Assembly (NCBI GenBank): GCA_037951165.1
Contig: JBBDHG010000126.1
Coordinates: forward strand, 434,001 to 498,000
Length of the DNA: 64,000 nucleotides
Source: Lophius americanus
Lineage: Eukaryota > Chordata > Actinopteri > Lophiiformes > Lophiidae
Direction of reading: 5' to 3'
Shown here: positions 13,265 through 24,989 of the stretch, in pieces
How positions within the stretch are numbered: the stretch's first letter is position 1
How the letters are laid out: the number at the start of each line of letters is the position of its first letter
Translations under genes and position numbers: made by a program
Notes under the pieces: generated by a model
Seen by the model: only the letters and a program-made list of their open reading frames with translations
Databases searched by the model: none
Told to the model about the DNA's origin: nothing

Positions 13265-13610
13265 CTTATATTTTGACTTTATTGATGATGACAGCAGGCA
13301 GAGCTTCAAGGAGCTGAGAAGCTTCATATATTTACAACAAACACATGACCTGGAACAACCTGACAGTGAAAAATGTAACCAGAAGAAGCCTGGTGATGGA
13401 GGGGAGGCGGCTGCAGATGCAGTCACAGCAGGTCAGAGCGTTACGGTCCGCTGCTCATCCGTAACAGATGACCGGCCAAAGGAAAATGACAGTTTTGAGG
13501 CTCCTTGCGGCGACCTGCAGTCTGAGAGCGTTTGCCGTGTTTGTGTGCATGTCTGTATCTGGCTGTTTGACTGCAAGGGTGACAGAAAACAGTTCAAGCA
13601 ATATGGCTAA
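13265..13610 (+). CDS. Exon-like open frame, unrecognised protein
   Basis: A strong splice acceptor (pyrimidine tract ending CTCCTCTATAG) is followed at 13265 by a frame open for 114 codons to TAA at 13608-13610. The frame is phased TTA TAT TTT GAC and needs no ATG, as expected for an internal or terminal exon. The product starts LYFDFIDDDSRQSFKELRSF, is acidic and Gln/Asp-rich in its first half, and continues with GDGGEAAADAVTAGQSVTVR and a Cys-rich end (CRVCVHVCIWLFDC). A possible donor (GCAG|GTCAGA) at about 13431 would end the exon earlier. The stretch is richer in G+C than its surroundings. Another frame of 80 codons (13468-13710, starting MTGQRKMTVL) overlaps it, so the true frame beyond 13431 is unsure. 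I recognise neither product. Confidence 0.4.
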
Positions 13611-13884
13611 AGTTCATTCCGATTCAGTTTTCCTGCTCAGGCACAGCCGTTCACGGAGGAAACTCCTCGGGGTTTGGCAGGAACGATTCCCCTCAGAGGT
13701 CCGTCTCTAAGAGACCACGGGAGCTGGGTCTGTTTGATGTATTTCTTTACGTCGGTTTTACCATGACAAAATGACACATATATCATTAAACACCGACTAA
13801 GACAGAAACATGTGAAATTGTTCAACAAAAAACATACAATTGAAATGTTTTGCAGCCATTAGTTATATCCTCCAAAAGTCTTGG

Positions 13885-14565
13885 ATATTATGGATTCGTC
13901 ACGCCCGCCGCCACAGATTTGTTAATGTGGTAACTCAAAAACCGTTTTTGACGGATCATTTTTCAAATTCTCTTTATGAAAAACTGTTTTTCGGACACAA
14001 CTCCTGATTTCGTCCAAATTTGGTACATATGAATCAACTCCAAAAAGATCTATCCTTTAAATATCAACTGTTACTTTAATAGTTCATATTTTAGTCTTTT
14101 CCATTTAGGAAAAATACTTTTTCAAACACTACGTCTTCCTATCCAGTTGGAGGGACTTACTGATAACCTGAGTCTTTCTGCAGGTGGTAGAGGTAACGTG
14201 AAGCAACTATAGCATCCAGGAGTTCCTTTTCTTACTGCTGCAGACCGATCATTCTCTCGCTGCTCTTGCATCTCTAAGCATCCTGGTCAGGTTTTGTTAC
14301 TTTGAGTTTTGCACTCTAACATACATTCTGTCTCTGACTGCTCACCTCCATATTGTAAATATTGACTTTATTGGATTTGACGGCCTCTAACTTGGTTCAG
14401 TTGAGTCTATAAGAAAATACTTTTTTCTTAATGGTTAAACGTGGCGTTTCTCCCCTTTTTACATTTGGCCACCTAAACCAGGTGATAAAAAGACACAACT
14501 AATTTGAGATGTTCAATGAAGGGGGAATTGCTTGGACAACGTAGAGAATGTGGGGCGAATAAGCC
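13885..14565 (+). repeat. R1 family repeat, broken copy
   Basis: The head (CGCCCGCCGCCACAGATTTG, then GGTAACTCAAAAACC) lies at 13899-13942. A CAAATTTGGTACATATGAAT block lies near 14016-14035 and a tail GGAATTGCTTGGACAACGTA near 14524-14543. The interior from about 14130 to 14430 does not match other copies and may be an insertion. Confidence 0.65.
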
Positions 14566-14569
14566 TAAT

Positions 14570-15300
14570 TTTATCAAATACGGCTTGTCCATCTTAAATT
14601 TTGTACTGCTTTTATTGGATCCTCAGTGGATTATACATTCATTGTCTGTGAAATAGTAATGAATATAATGTTGATGTGTATTTACATGTGTGTTTTCATG
14701 AACATGTATTCATATATGTACAAATTTTTGTATATACAGTTGCTGTTATTGCTTTTCCTGTAGATGTTTCTTTCACTATATTGTTCCTTGATCCCCTGAC
14801 CACTTTGTTTTCCGCCCTTACTTCTCACTTCCCCTTTCCGATCCAGTCGCCTAATCAACACGTAATAAAATGCAGTTCACCCAACTGGAGGAGTGTGACA
14901 GACTCTTCCTTTGCAGAATCAAATCTGTCTGGCTCTGCAAGGCGGCCAGATCCTCATTTGCATGCTGAAGCCGCTGGACAGCACGGTTTAAAGAAAACAA
15001 ACAACTTTTTCTTCCAAACTTCAGTCGGCTAGATCCTCTTTCCTAGCTAGCCACACAATAGAGGATAAAATTCCACCCCTGTTCCAATGTTCGGTCGTGT
15101 GTGTCTTTTGTTTCAACCAAATATTTGTCCAAATAATTCTCAAGTGTGTGGTCTCAATATGATTATTTTGCTGCTCCCAATGGAATCGGAGCCTCCCCGA
15201 TCTCAAATTGAAAGTATCACACGTCTGATATTTACGACTGATCGGGCTGCCTCCGACGAAACACCCACGAAAGCCAATAGCGTATTTTTTACAGCTCACG
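14570..15300. other. No recognised gene; upstream flank of the MADF fragment
   Basis: A 118-codon frame at 14676-15032 has low-complexity hydrophobic content and no family resemblance, so it is not called. The last 150 bases before 15304 are richer in CpG and could be a 5' region of the MADF-type fragment. Confidence 0.3.
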
Positions 15301-15303
15301 AAC

Positions 15304-15465
15304 ATGGCAGGGAACAGAAGTCCAAACATATCTGTACCTCCAGCCAGGTTGAACATTGAAAAAGAAGACCAGCTTGTCAAATTATGGCAACAACACCAGT
15401 TCCTTTATAATGTGTCATGGAAGAAAGCCATATTTGAAAATCCTCTAGTGCGTTGCCAGCTTTGA
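15304..15465 (+). pseudogene. MADF-domain N-terminus, truncated (Harbinger-type?)
   Basis: An ATG at 15304 opens 53 codons ending in TGA at 15463-15465. After a leader (MAGNRSPNISVPPARL) comes EDQLVKLWQQHQFLYNVSWK. This matches the beginning of a MADF DNA-binding domain: acidic residue, LV-x-LW-x-x-H, then LYNVS. MADF proteins occur as host transcription factors and as the accessory Myb/MADF protein of PIF/Harbinger transposons; in repeat-rich fish DNA the latter is likelier. The domain is cut off after about 30 of its usual 80-90 residues, so this is a fragment or a first exon whose continuation I cannot find. Confidence 0.5.
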
Positions 15466-15519
15466 TCAAGCTACTACTGGACTCTCTTTGATACTAGGGG
15501 ACTGGGATGGAAAGGAGGA

Positions 15520-15534
15520 GGGGGGGGGGGGGGG
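15520..15534 (+). repeat. Poly-G run
   Basis: An uninterrupted run of G follows a GGAGGA-rich stretch. Two further poly-G runs lie at about 22322-22336 and 41501-41517. Confidence 0.9.
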
Positions 15535-15756
15535 TTGCTAAGGGGACCCCACAGTGTGGATGCTAATATCAACTATTGCTGATGCACATGACATCCCATT
15601 TAAAAATGCAATCGTACCTCAGTAAGAAACCGGGCCTGCATTATTTTTCATATTCATATATTATTCATATCTACAATAAACAGCTGTTATGGTTTACTAA
15701 TTTCAAACCCAACTCGTCAACATGAAATCATGTCGGTTGTGGTCAAATAGGTACAT

Positions 15757-16210
15757 ATACCAGCCAAAACATTATAACTCCGACAGATGAAGTGAATGAT
15801 CAGGTATATGGCACACATCTGTGGGTGGGGTATTTGATCAGGTATATGGCACACATCTGTGGGTGGGGTATTTGATCAGGTATATGGCACACATCTGTGG
15901 GTGGGGTATTTGATCAGGTATATGGCACACATCTGTGGGTGGGGTATTTCAGCAGCAAGTGGACATTTTGGCTCTGAAGGCAGTAAGAAAAAAGGGCAAA
16001 CGTAAAGATCTAAGTGACTTAGACAAGGGCCAAACTGTGATGACAAGACTACTGGGTCAGAGCATCAACAGAAGGGCAGGTCATGAGGTGTGATCAGATG
16101 AAGGACATCGGTGGTGACAGGGTCATGGCTCCTGAGGTTCGTTGATGCCCATGGGATGTGAAGCTGTCTGATCCCACAGAAGAGCTATTAGAGCAAAAAC
16201 TGCAGGAAAA
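15757..16210 (+). mobile_element. Tc1-like 5' end with internal tandem array
   Basis: The Tc1-family start (CAAAACATTATAACTCCGAC) is followed by the 5' leader, then coding remnants: GGCAAACGTAAAGATCTAAG, GACTTAGACAAGGGCCAAAC and CTGGGTCAGAGCATC. These correspond to the GK-K-DLS-FDKG and LGQSI part of the N-terminal helix-turn-helix. The copy decays near 16210. Inside the leader, at 15798-15949, a 38-bp unit occurs four times without differences. Confidence 0.75.
15798..15949 (+). repeat. Perfect 4 x 38-bp tandem repeat inside a Tc1 relic
   Basis: The unit begins GATCAGGTATATGGCACACA and ends GGGTGGGGTATTT. It starts at 15798, 15836, 15874 and 15912. The copies are identical, although the flanking transposon is heavily decayed, so the expansion is recent. 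Confidence 0.95.
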
Positions 16211-17060
16211 GTTACCTCTGCCAAGAAGGTTATATTTTTTACCTTGGTTTCGTTTGTTTGTTCGCAATATTAAGAACAACCTAATGAACAGACTTGCATG
16301 TAATTTTGACCAAAGACAGATTTAAGGAGTATCCTCGAGATAATGTATTGTTGGTGGTTTTGCGTCCTGATCTCAAAACATGATGCCATAATAACCTTTT
16401 CTTGGCAGAACTGTGCGAGGGCATCTTTAGAGGTTTCTCATAAATTAACCATTAGAGTGTGACGATCACCTGTCCGATTGACAGTGTTGCAGCATTTAAA
16501 ATTACTTTTAAGGAAAAGCCGGCTGGAGTGGTGATGTCATCCTGTGGCTAAAGTGCGGTATTGAAACTATCACTTTTGGTTTAGTGTGAATAGACCGAAC
16601 TTGAACCAGAGATGAAGTGTCATAAAGTTGATCCAAACATCATCTTTTGCGCCTGTGCAAAAAATGACAGCTGGGATATAAATCTGTTATTTTTACATCA
16701 TATGAGAGAAAAAAAAGAAAGAAAAGAGGATCCTGGTGGTGGGGGGCTGGGGGCTCGATGCATTGAGAAAAGATGGGGAAGTAGAAGGCGCAAGAGAATG
16801 AGGAAAGATGAACCCTTCCAAAGTATTTGAGCCATACTGAGAGTTTGTTGGTGGATTTAGAGGCTGGCAGGAAGGCGGATGTGGAGAAGACCGAAGGTAG
16901 AACAAGCCCTGGAATCATTCTTCCAAATAAAGAGTGATGGAGTTGACGAAGTGGAAGATCCGTCATGGATGGAGGTTTTTTTTGCATGAAATTTTACCCA
17001 AAGGTAGTTTTTGGCATATCCTAATGTGTTCTTAACCATTGCATGAAAAGGCACTTTGGA
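16211..17060 (+). repeat. R2 family dispersed repeat, composite
   Basis: Family R2 (my label) opens with CTCTGCCAAGAAGGTTATAT, then a TTGTTTGTTCGC-type block. An internal TAAAGTTGATCCAAACATCA...GCGCCTGTGCAAAA block follows at 16624-16660, and a GAGGTTTTTTTTGC...TTTTACCCAAAGGTAGTTTTTGGCATATCC block at 16975-17020. The same blocks recur at 20630-21080, 24990-25110 (minus) and 34095-34205. It is non-coding and reminiscent of a short non-autonomous element widespread in fish. Confidence 0.6.
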
Positions 17061-17099
17061 GTTTGTTTGAGATAAAATTCTAGTTTACAGGAGAGACAT

Positions 17100-17410
17100 T
17101 GCCAAAATGGCATGAGTACACAAAGTTTCAGACAGAACTTAAACACAACAGACAAGTGCAAAGTTCTAAGCCGACAAAGTGCAGGAGAATACAAACTTAA
17201 CACTTAAAATTACTAATGGAATCATATTCCAAAGATTCCACATGGCCTTTAAATTCAGAAAGTGCAACATGGTCTTTTTCCCCAACTCAGTCTGAGATGT
17301 AGGAACAGTCATAAGTAGAGTATTCTTGGACCGCAATCCATAAGTGCCATGCCTTTGTGACAGAAAAAGCATATAAATAAGGGTAAAGAATAAGAATAAA
17401 AACATTCCAG
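17100..17410 (-). mobile_element. LINE reverse transcriptase C-terminus, relic
   Basis: On the minus strand a frame gives RHGTYGLRSKNTLLM, then TELGKKTMLHFL and AMWNLWNMIP. This resembles the conserved C-terminal segment of fish LINE reverse transcriptases (H-Y-N-L-R-x-K, T-x-x-G-K, F-x-x-x-x-W-N-x-L-P). The upstream polymerase is absent and the match is diverged. Confidence 0.4.
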
Positions 17411-19019
17411 CGACTGAGCAGACATTTTGACGGCACTGGCGAGTGGAGCGATGAGTGAGGGCTCTAGGGTTTGTAATGGACCTCGAAGCTCAAGGACAGA
17501 CAGCAGTTTCTGTTATGAGCTAAACTTATGAGCTTAACTTAAGAAATTAGGTCGCAAATAGGTCTGAATAGAGATCGCAATTTTTATTTTGTTATTTTTT
17601 TACAATCAATCGCCAAAATCTGGAGAACAACGACCAAAATTTAGGTTTCCTCTTCCATCAAGGATGGACCCAAAACAAGACAAAAACCTGGAAGCTGGAT
17701 GGTGTCAGTTCTCGTTGACTCGATTGAAACTCGTAGAAGTTGTTGAATTGTGATGATGAAATCATGTTTATGTGCACGATGTGAATTTGTTGCATAAGTG
17801 CATTTTAAATTCAGGCCACGGAAAAGCCCAGGGTATGTCCTACATCAGATCACAGTTCAGTTTGATCCAAACCTCTAATATCGGTCCTGATCAAACTGAA
17901 ACCACAGTTTCCATCTCAAGTACACATTACTGTTAATAATTCATTTCTGTTTTAACTTGTGAGCAGAGTATTCACCTCTGACTGATGCAATGAATTCTTA
18001 AGCTTCTTTTAGTCTTGACACAGCGTATCCCATGATGCTGCTGTTTTCCATTACAACTCATCTCAAACTCACATGTGGAAGCTGATTGGAAATAATGTAC
18101 TGAAAGTGAAAGAACAAATTGTTTATTTGTATCTTTTTGTATCCAACAGGTGTTTTTCGTGCGCTCTCCCGGGCTCCATCCTGAACCCTGCTGTTATTTC
18201 TACATCTGATTTGTTTTCGATCACGCCTCCTACTGGTGTTTTAATGTCTGCAGCAGCCTGAGGAGTGTTAGTTTTAATTATCACCTCAGAGTCCAGAAAT
18301 ACCACTGGAGACCCCGTGGCAGAACATCTGAAGCAACTTCTGAGAGAACCTAAAATACACGTGTTTCACTCCAGCATTCCCGTATAAACGCCATTACTAA
18401 AGGTGTTTTTAGGCCTCGGCTGGCAGATATGCAACATGCAGCTTTGGGGAGAGAACAGTTGACAAACTTTCCTGCAGAGACTTTGCCCTATCTCATCAAA
18501 CTTGACTTTCAGGATAAAATATTACTCAAGTCATAAAAACATAAGCACCATAAATACCTCAAGTGACACAGCTTGAAAAACAACTTTTCCCACAATCCTT
18601 AATTAGTGTGTCCTCCATCAACATTGATCCAGCAGGGATCCTCCTCCTCGGGGACTGGCGCAACCTCCGGATGATGTCATCTAGTGTGTTGACGGCCCAA
18701 TCTTAGGTAAGAGCTGCCAAGCTTTGCTGCTGAGTTTGTGGATGGATGGATCACATTGTCACCACGGGGTCCAATGGACTTCAGTTCAGTTCCCACCACA
18801 CGCCATCCAGAACTTTCGTCTAGCTGGAATACCACTGCTGGAACCATTAGCTATGGGAATAGCTGCTGTTGGCAGCGTTCATCCCGATATCTGGTAGAAG
18901 TGGAGGTAATTTCATCAGGCAGACCAGCCCAGACCATGACACTGGGTCCATGCCATCGGCTCACAAGAATTGCTGGAAACAGGAACAATGGTCTGAGCTG
19001 TGCCAAAGTGTGCAGGAAA
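17411..19019. other. Non-coding stretch
   Basis: No gene recognised. A 121-codon frame at 18738-19103 runs into the Tc1 relic that follows and has no family resemblance of its own in its first half. Confidence 0.4.
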
Positions 19020-19360
19020 GCTGGATCAGAGCAGCTCCTGGACTGCTGGTCTTGTTGGGGTGTTCCCACTCTGCTGTGGCTGGGAACTACCAAAGTGGTC
19101 TAAGGCCCACAATAGACTAATCAGCATCAGAACTGGATCTGGAGTAATGATAGAAGTTGATCTGGTCTGATGATCCCATTATCTCTTGACATCATGTGGG
19201 TGACCAGGTGTATTTGCGGTGCGTACCAGGGGGAATGTGTGGCACCAATACGCACTAGGGGAAGAAGAAAAGCTGGGGGGGGCAGCGTGATGTTTTAGGC
19301 AGAGTTCATCAGGTAGGCCGAATCCTACCATTCACGTGGATGTTACTCTCACATTGACCA
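19020..19360 (+). pseudogene. Tc1-like transposase relic, internally deleted
   Basis: The 5' part (CTGGATCAGAGCAGCTCC, then CTTGTTGGGGTGTTCCCACT) jumps, after a deletion near 19110, to the middle of the same transposase. Here GAGCATCAGAACTGGATCTG-like sequence is followed by the GGTCTGATGA block with the first catalytic Asp, then GGGTGACCAGGTGTATTTGC and GTGTGGCACCAATACGCACT. Several stop codons and small indels break the frame. Confidence 0.75.
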
Positions 19361-20090
19361 ACAATGCTAACCACATAACAATGGCTAATTTAGGTGACAG
19401 GTCTGTCTTGGTACGTCAGTCTTTCCTGCGACTACATATGGGCTGACGTGAAAGAGTCACTCTAATCTCGCCTGGCAACTGGACGAGTGGATCTCTGATC
19501 TCCTGTATGCCAACAGCATGATGCCATGGCTATAATGCAAATGTTATGTTTTGGAACCAAACCTTGCATGTTTAGACATATCACATAAGCCTTCCATACA
19601 TTATAGAAGTTAAACAAATTTAAAACTTGATAAAAATATTTTGTCATATTTGTATGGAAAGGCTTTGCTGCCATGCCAGAACATTAAAAACAATACAGTG
19701 TCACATTTTTACGTGATATTTTTCATGTAAAAACGTGAAAATGATCAGGTTATATAACCTGATACTGATATTTTTTTTTGTTTTCCGGCTGAAAAATGTG
19801 CTGTTATATTTAGTGACGCAATTTAACGTTTAATAACTTCCTTTTTTTTTAAAATTCAGCCATGATCTATTATCTAGTGGACTATCTCCCCTCAGTCTGT
19901 CCCACCTGAGTCAGGAACCGTACTCATTAAAAGAGAGAGAGGTTCTTTTGTTTAACATCCTTCTTGCAAACGGTCTACCACGGTAGATTTGCCTCAAGAG
20001 GCTACTTCATTAACGGTAGACTTAATCAAAGTGGGGCTCAGCTGCTGTTGTGAGACAATCACAAGTGAGAAAATAAATAAACCCAAAACT
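19361..20090. other. Non-coding stretch, nothing recognised
   Basis: No gene or repeat family recognised; short A/T homopolymer runs occur around 19770-19850. Confidence 0.4.
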
Positions 20091-20094
20091 GAAG

Positions 20095-20440
20095 TTGTTT
20101 TTTCACCCACTTCATAAAACACCCGGCTACATACAAAGTCAGGAGAGCAGAACTAAGGGGAGAGAGAAAGAGTTGGGGCGAGCGGGAATGTTTATTCACC
20201 GAAGTGCATTAAGCAAAGCATCAACATTTTGGCAGCTGCCAGGGATTAACGTCACCTTTATTACCGAGCCCGACAGAAAATTAACTCAAGAGTCCTTTGT
20301 GCAATCTGCAGAATACATTCACATTTGGTTCCGTGTCCATCTTCGGCTGTCGCACAGCGTGAATGGCACCCGTGTACGAGGGTCCGTGAAGCGCTGCGCA
20401 ATACGTTCTTTTTGTTGTGTATTGCGTGTAAAGTGAGTGA
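20095..20440 (+). other. Non-repetitive segment, possible conserved non-coding element
   Basis: A 113-codon frame starts in this segment, but its product shows no domain and lacks splice or promoter context. The core at about 20225-20330 (for example GGCAGCTGCCAGGGATTAAC) is a compact, motif-dense, non-repetitive sequence typical of developmental enhancers conserved between fish. This is an impression, not a demonstration. Confidence 0.25.
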
Positions 20441-20624
20441 GCCAAGATTAATTAGGACAAAAAGCTGATGTATGATTAGTGAATACAAAAAGGCCCCAAA
20501 GCCATGAGTGAAACCATCCATGGCAGAGGTAGCCTCATACGGCAATTGAGCACTTTTAGTTTGGACACATTGGTCATTCAATAGGGCAACATATCTCAGA
20601 TCTGTAAATCACAACCAGCCTTAA

Positions 20625-21080
20625 GGAGGTCCTGTTTTTACCTCTGTGGCTTTGTTTGTTTGTTTGTTAGCAAGAGTACACAAAAACTACTGGAAGGATT
20701 TGCACAGAATTTCACCCAGAGGGAGCTTTTGGCCTGTCCTACAGTTTAACACAGTTTGCTGATGTTTGATGTATCCCACAATTTTTGAATCAAATCAAAT
20801 CAAGATGTTTGCAGTTCTGCCACCTTGTGGCGAAAGGGCTGCCTTGAAACTGTTCGTCTTGGTTTGGTGATGATTGATGATTGTAAAGTGGAGATTGAGC
20901 GTTATAAAGTTCATCCAAACAGCCTCGCTGCATCTGTGCAAAACAACCTGAGATAAATATATCATTGTTATTTATCATCGTATAAAAAGGGGGTCGGAGG
21001 TGGGGGCTCTGATCCGAAACATTCTGACCACGTCTGGGGTACAGTTGTGCCTCAGAGGAGGTTTGCGCTCTGAGCACTTT
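20625..21080 (+). repeat. R2 family repeat, fuller copy
   Basis: TAAGGAGGTCCTGTTTTTACC is followed by TTTGTTTGTTTGTTAGC, CAAAAACTACTGGAAGG, then TAAAGTTCATCCAAACAGCC and CATCTGTGCAAAAC. It ends with GAGGAGGTTTGCGCTCTGAG at about 21055-21074. It shows the block order of the family best. Confidence 0.65.
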
Positions 21081-21084
21081 TTCT

Positions 21085-23085
21085 CGTTGGCATTAATGAT
21101 ACTTAATATTCATTCGATACAATTCTAATAAATCCATTTCAATGAATCGTAAAAGGTACTTTAAGCATTGAGTGTATAGTGCATAATAAAAACGCTTTAA
21201 CAGATTCACAGAACAGCATGCAGCTCATTAAATATGAAGTATATTTTATGCAGTGAGAATTGTTACTTGGAAACTGCGGCTCCTCTCAGCTTTTCAGGGT
21301 TTCTATGAATAGTCTCAGCTCGTTGTCTCGCCGAGACTCGTGGACACTCACACAAAGAGCGCAAACCTCCACCGAGGAAGGAATGTTTCCTCATTACGTC
21401 AAATCAAATCGATTTTAGTCACAGTATGTCGCGGCTGTCAACAACAACTGTTGTCTCAAGGCATGTTTCTCAAAGAGCAGGACTTGACCGGAGTTTGTAT
21501 TCTACCGAGAAGCAACAATGCCCCAATGAGCAATTATTGTGGCTCAATTTAATTAGCGGGACACTCATGATCCACGTTTCACAAATAATGTTGCAAATTA
21601 CCCAAAACGGTCATGTCCCACTCAAAAAAAAAAACTTTTAAGTTTAAGTACTTACATGTATTTCATTTTACATAAATAATCATAATAAACATTTCATAGA
21701 ATGAGCATTAAACTCTTGATTATGAAAACTATTAAATTGAACTTTAATAGATTTAGAAAACACATGACTTTTTATGAATATTACATGTATGTTATTTATA
21801 TTTGTTGTTCAGTATTTAATGAAAAATTTGCAACAAACTCAGTTTATTAGTGTGTTTGTGTTAGAATCCTTTAATCCAAATGATGAATTTTACACTTAAT
21901 TAAAATGCATAAATCTAAGAGTGTCTGCACATATACGTTACTTTGCATCTCAAATAGTGTTTGAGAATTGAATCTATAATTATCTGGATTAAGTAAATTC
22001 AATTATTTTGTGAATGTCGATGAAAAGCAAACACACTCCTAAAAATAGATGCTCAGTTTCCATTCTTCTTACACAGGTTTCGATATGTGATCCGTGGGTA
22101 AATATCACAAATGATACATTATGGAATATTACCGTCGCCGGCAGCAGATGCTGGGACATGATTGCACAGGAGACCTGACAGAAAATCCTTGAGGAAGCCT
22201 TTGTTCCAATAAAAGGGTGCATACATTATATTCGATCGGAAATGGCAAGGAAAGGTTGCGGCGTGCAGAACATTCAGTATTTACAGCACCGTTCATGGGT
22301 GAGATGGGCTGGTGGAGGTTTGGGGGGGGGGGGGGGTCATGCTGGAGGAGAGGAAGGGACTGTAGACAATTCTTGCAGCTGATGTACCTCCAACCACACT
22401 GTGCATAGATGAAGGAAATTACATTAAGCATTCAATATTCATACTCTGCCAATTCACCTTCCACCTCTCTCTCTCTCGCTCGCTCTCTCCCTCTGCTCTG
22501 TCGTTCATTTTCGCACTCCGTCTTCGTTCCTCCTCCTCGCTTCCGTTCTCCACTGCGGTAGGATGAGGTGTTGTGCCCCTACATGGCATTTTGATGTAGT
22601 GTGAAGTAACCGCTGGTCTGGCTGAGGCACAATTGCAGATGAATACAAATTGACGGGGAAATGCTGGGCGGTTCAAGGTCACCTGGGAGGATCATTTGAG
22701 AATGTGGTTTCATTGTGGATCCGGTAATGAGGGAAGGGACCTGGATTACAGAGCTGAATGTCCACTGGCCACAGCTCAATCATAAACCCTGACTCTACGC
22801 TGTGACTGCTGTACCTCTGCTGCCGAGGTACTCTCATCCCTTACTTTTATCACTGGTGGACTAACAGTCTTTTTAACTGTGTTAGGTTATGGCTGTGGAA
22901 TTGAAGGCTGTGTTACTGCTGCTGTTTCCTCCAGTAATCAAATATTTCCGGTAAACTGGTGTAAACGGTTTGATTATAATGAACAGGTAGGGCTAGATGC
23001 CAAAGATTAAAGTTATAAACATGAAATAAAGGCAACTTGGGTCAGCTCAAAAATCTTGGTTTGGAATTATAATTTTATTCATTAA
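21085..23085. other. Non-coding stretch with poly-G and CT-rich runs
   Basis: A poly-G run lies at about 22322-22336 and a CT/GCTC-rich low-complexity run at about 22465-22495. The open frames on both strands between 22129 and 22779 follow from these biased runs. No gene recognised. Confidence 0.45.
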
Positions 23086-23089
23086 TTTT

Positions 23090-23375
23090 TTAATTGTATT
23101 TATTCCAACCCTGCCACAATGGGGTCGTAAGCCAGTGGTCTTTTAGTGCCGGTCCCAAGCACAGATAAATGGGGAGGGTTTCATCGGGAACATTATTGTG
23201 CGTTAAATCCTTTTCCAAATCCATATGTGGATTTCTAAACCGGATGGGTTGGGGACTGTATTAAGAAATACCATCTCTTGTACCGTTAGGCAGCATAGTA
23301 TCGACCAATGGATGGAAACAAGTGATTCGCTGTGGCGACCTTGGAAGGGAGCATTCGAAAGACGAGAAGAATATT
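23090..23375 (+). repeat. SINE/LINE-type retroposon tail
   Basis: GTGCCGGTCCCAAGCACAGA, then TAAATGGGGAGGGTTTCATC, and later GTGATTCGCTGTGGCGACC plus GGAAGGGAGCATTCGAAAGA match a tail shared by many fish retroposons (GCCGGTCCCAAGCCCGG; CGCTGTGGCGACCCC; GGGAGCAGCCGAAAGA). The tRNA-like head is not visible here. The same tail occurs inverted at 48700-48800. Confidence 0.65.
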
Positions 23376-23379
23376 AAAT

Positions 23380-24335
23380 GTGTTTACTCCATAGTTTATC
23401 CATCATGGCAACAAAGGGAGTCAGTCATCTCCATCACTTAATCCAAAACAAACCGTTCATATCATTCCGTAAGCTAGACCAGACGTAGAGGGTTAAACTG
23501 GGAGGGAGCAGCTCTTCCACTACAGACAATTAAAATCCATCATTACATCCAAACATTTACATAACCCAAGAATTCACTGCGGCCCTGTGGGTTAGGTGAT
23601 GAAATAACATTTTATGAATGATAACACATATGAACATGTATCCATGACAGGTACTTCCAAAACACTTGACACCGTCTCCAAACCCTGAGTTCTGGATTCA
23701 AATGAATAAACACATTTTCTCCATGACCATGAACACAAATTCAAAACTAATACAATATAAAACTTTCCAGAGAACACACATCACCCAAAGGAACATCTTT
23801 AAAATGAGACTTGCTCATATAGACGCAGATTGTTCTTTTCATGCCACTTGGTTCCGTTACTGAAAAACTCTTCACTATTCTGGGCTTCAGAATCTCGCTG
23901 AATCTGCCGCTTTGCCTGCTGGGGGATGTGACACAAGTCAGCATCCCATTTAAATACAGAAACCCTTTACTAATTATTGCGATCTTTAAATAAAATAATT
24001 TTTCAAAACTGCAAATTTAAAAAAAGTTTAGTTTTAAATTTAAGAATAAAGTACAATCATAACTTGATGGGCTGTTTAATGAGACTATGGGACATTTTCA
24101 TGCCCCTGTAGATTATTTGACAGGGGTAGGGTGAGCTGAGGTGGAATATAATCTGCCAAACAGGAACAGGAAGGTGAATTGGACTGTTCACCTTTCAGTT
24201 GGAAAGGATTACTTTGGTTTTGCCCCAATGGAACAAAGTAATTATTTTACACACTGCTCCTTTAATTGTTGACTGCTGTGTTTTCATTCACTGTTTAAAG
24301 GATGCATGTTTATTTTATTATTTATTCATTTATGT
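23380..24335. other. Non-coding stretch, nothing recognised
   Basis: No gene or repeat recognised. Confidence 0.4.
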
Positions 24336-24339
24336 ATTT

Positions 24340-24750
24340 CATTTTTTAACCAAGAAATATCCCATTAAGTACAAGGATCTCTAATGCAAGTGTGAGCTGG
24401 CCAAGAAAGGCAGAAGCAAACATCATGATTTACACAAAAAAAAACTAACTAACAGTGTACAAATAAGGGTATGGATAGTAATTAAAAAATAAATACAAAG
24501 GCATGGGAAGTAAACCAAACTAATCAAGTAAAACCACTCTGTCCAATTGTCTCAGGTTCAAGATCCTTTAAAAACCTGGCAAAATCCCTTGTTGAAATTA
24601 GATCTGGAGTCTGATGTCCTTTGAAGTGTATTCCGAGCACTAGGAGCTGCCCATATGAATGTTCTCTTCCCTAGTTTGGTGTATTTTAGTTCTTCCGAAT
24701 AAATAAGTACTTAGGCAAGAGAGGACCTAACTAAGACGTTTTTTATGGAT
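24340..24750 (+). repeat. LINE 3'-UTR-like dispersed repeat
   Basis: The order TTTTTAACCAAGAAATATCC, CAAGTGTGAGCTGGCCAAGA, AAGGCAGAAGC and, further on, CCGAGCACTAGGAGCTGCCC resembles a repeat very common in fish genomes at the 3' end of a LINE. No reverse transcriptase frame is attached. Confidence 0.45.
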
Positions 24751-24989
24751 GAACTAGAAAAATAAACTCAGTGAGCACTGACACGGATAAAATAATGCAC
24801 AGTCTCCATTATTGTCTGAGATATTTCCAGTCTCTACATCTATCGACAACTCCAAGAAACTCTGAGTATCCATCAAATTCTATGTAGGCGGTTGTCTACT
24901 GTGCTCCCCACTTCAGCGTCTCTGTTCAGCTCATTGGGCCCCCAGCTCCAGGAACAAAGGCAGTATTGTATTTTAAATGCTGAAAAAAA

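Noticed and set aside
14676..15032. 118-codon plus-strand frame
   Set aside because: No domain, promoter or splice support, and biased composition from AT-rich DNA.
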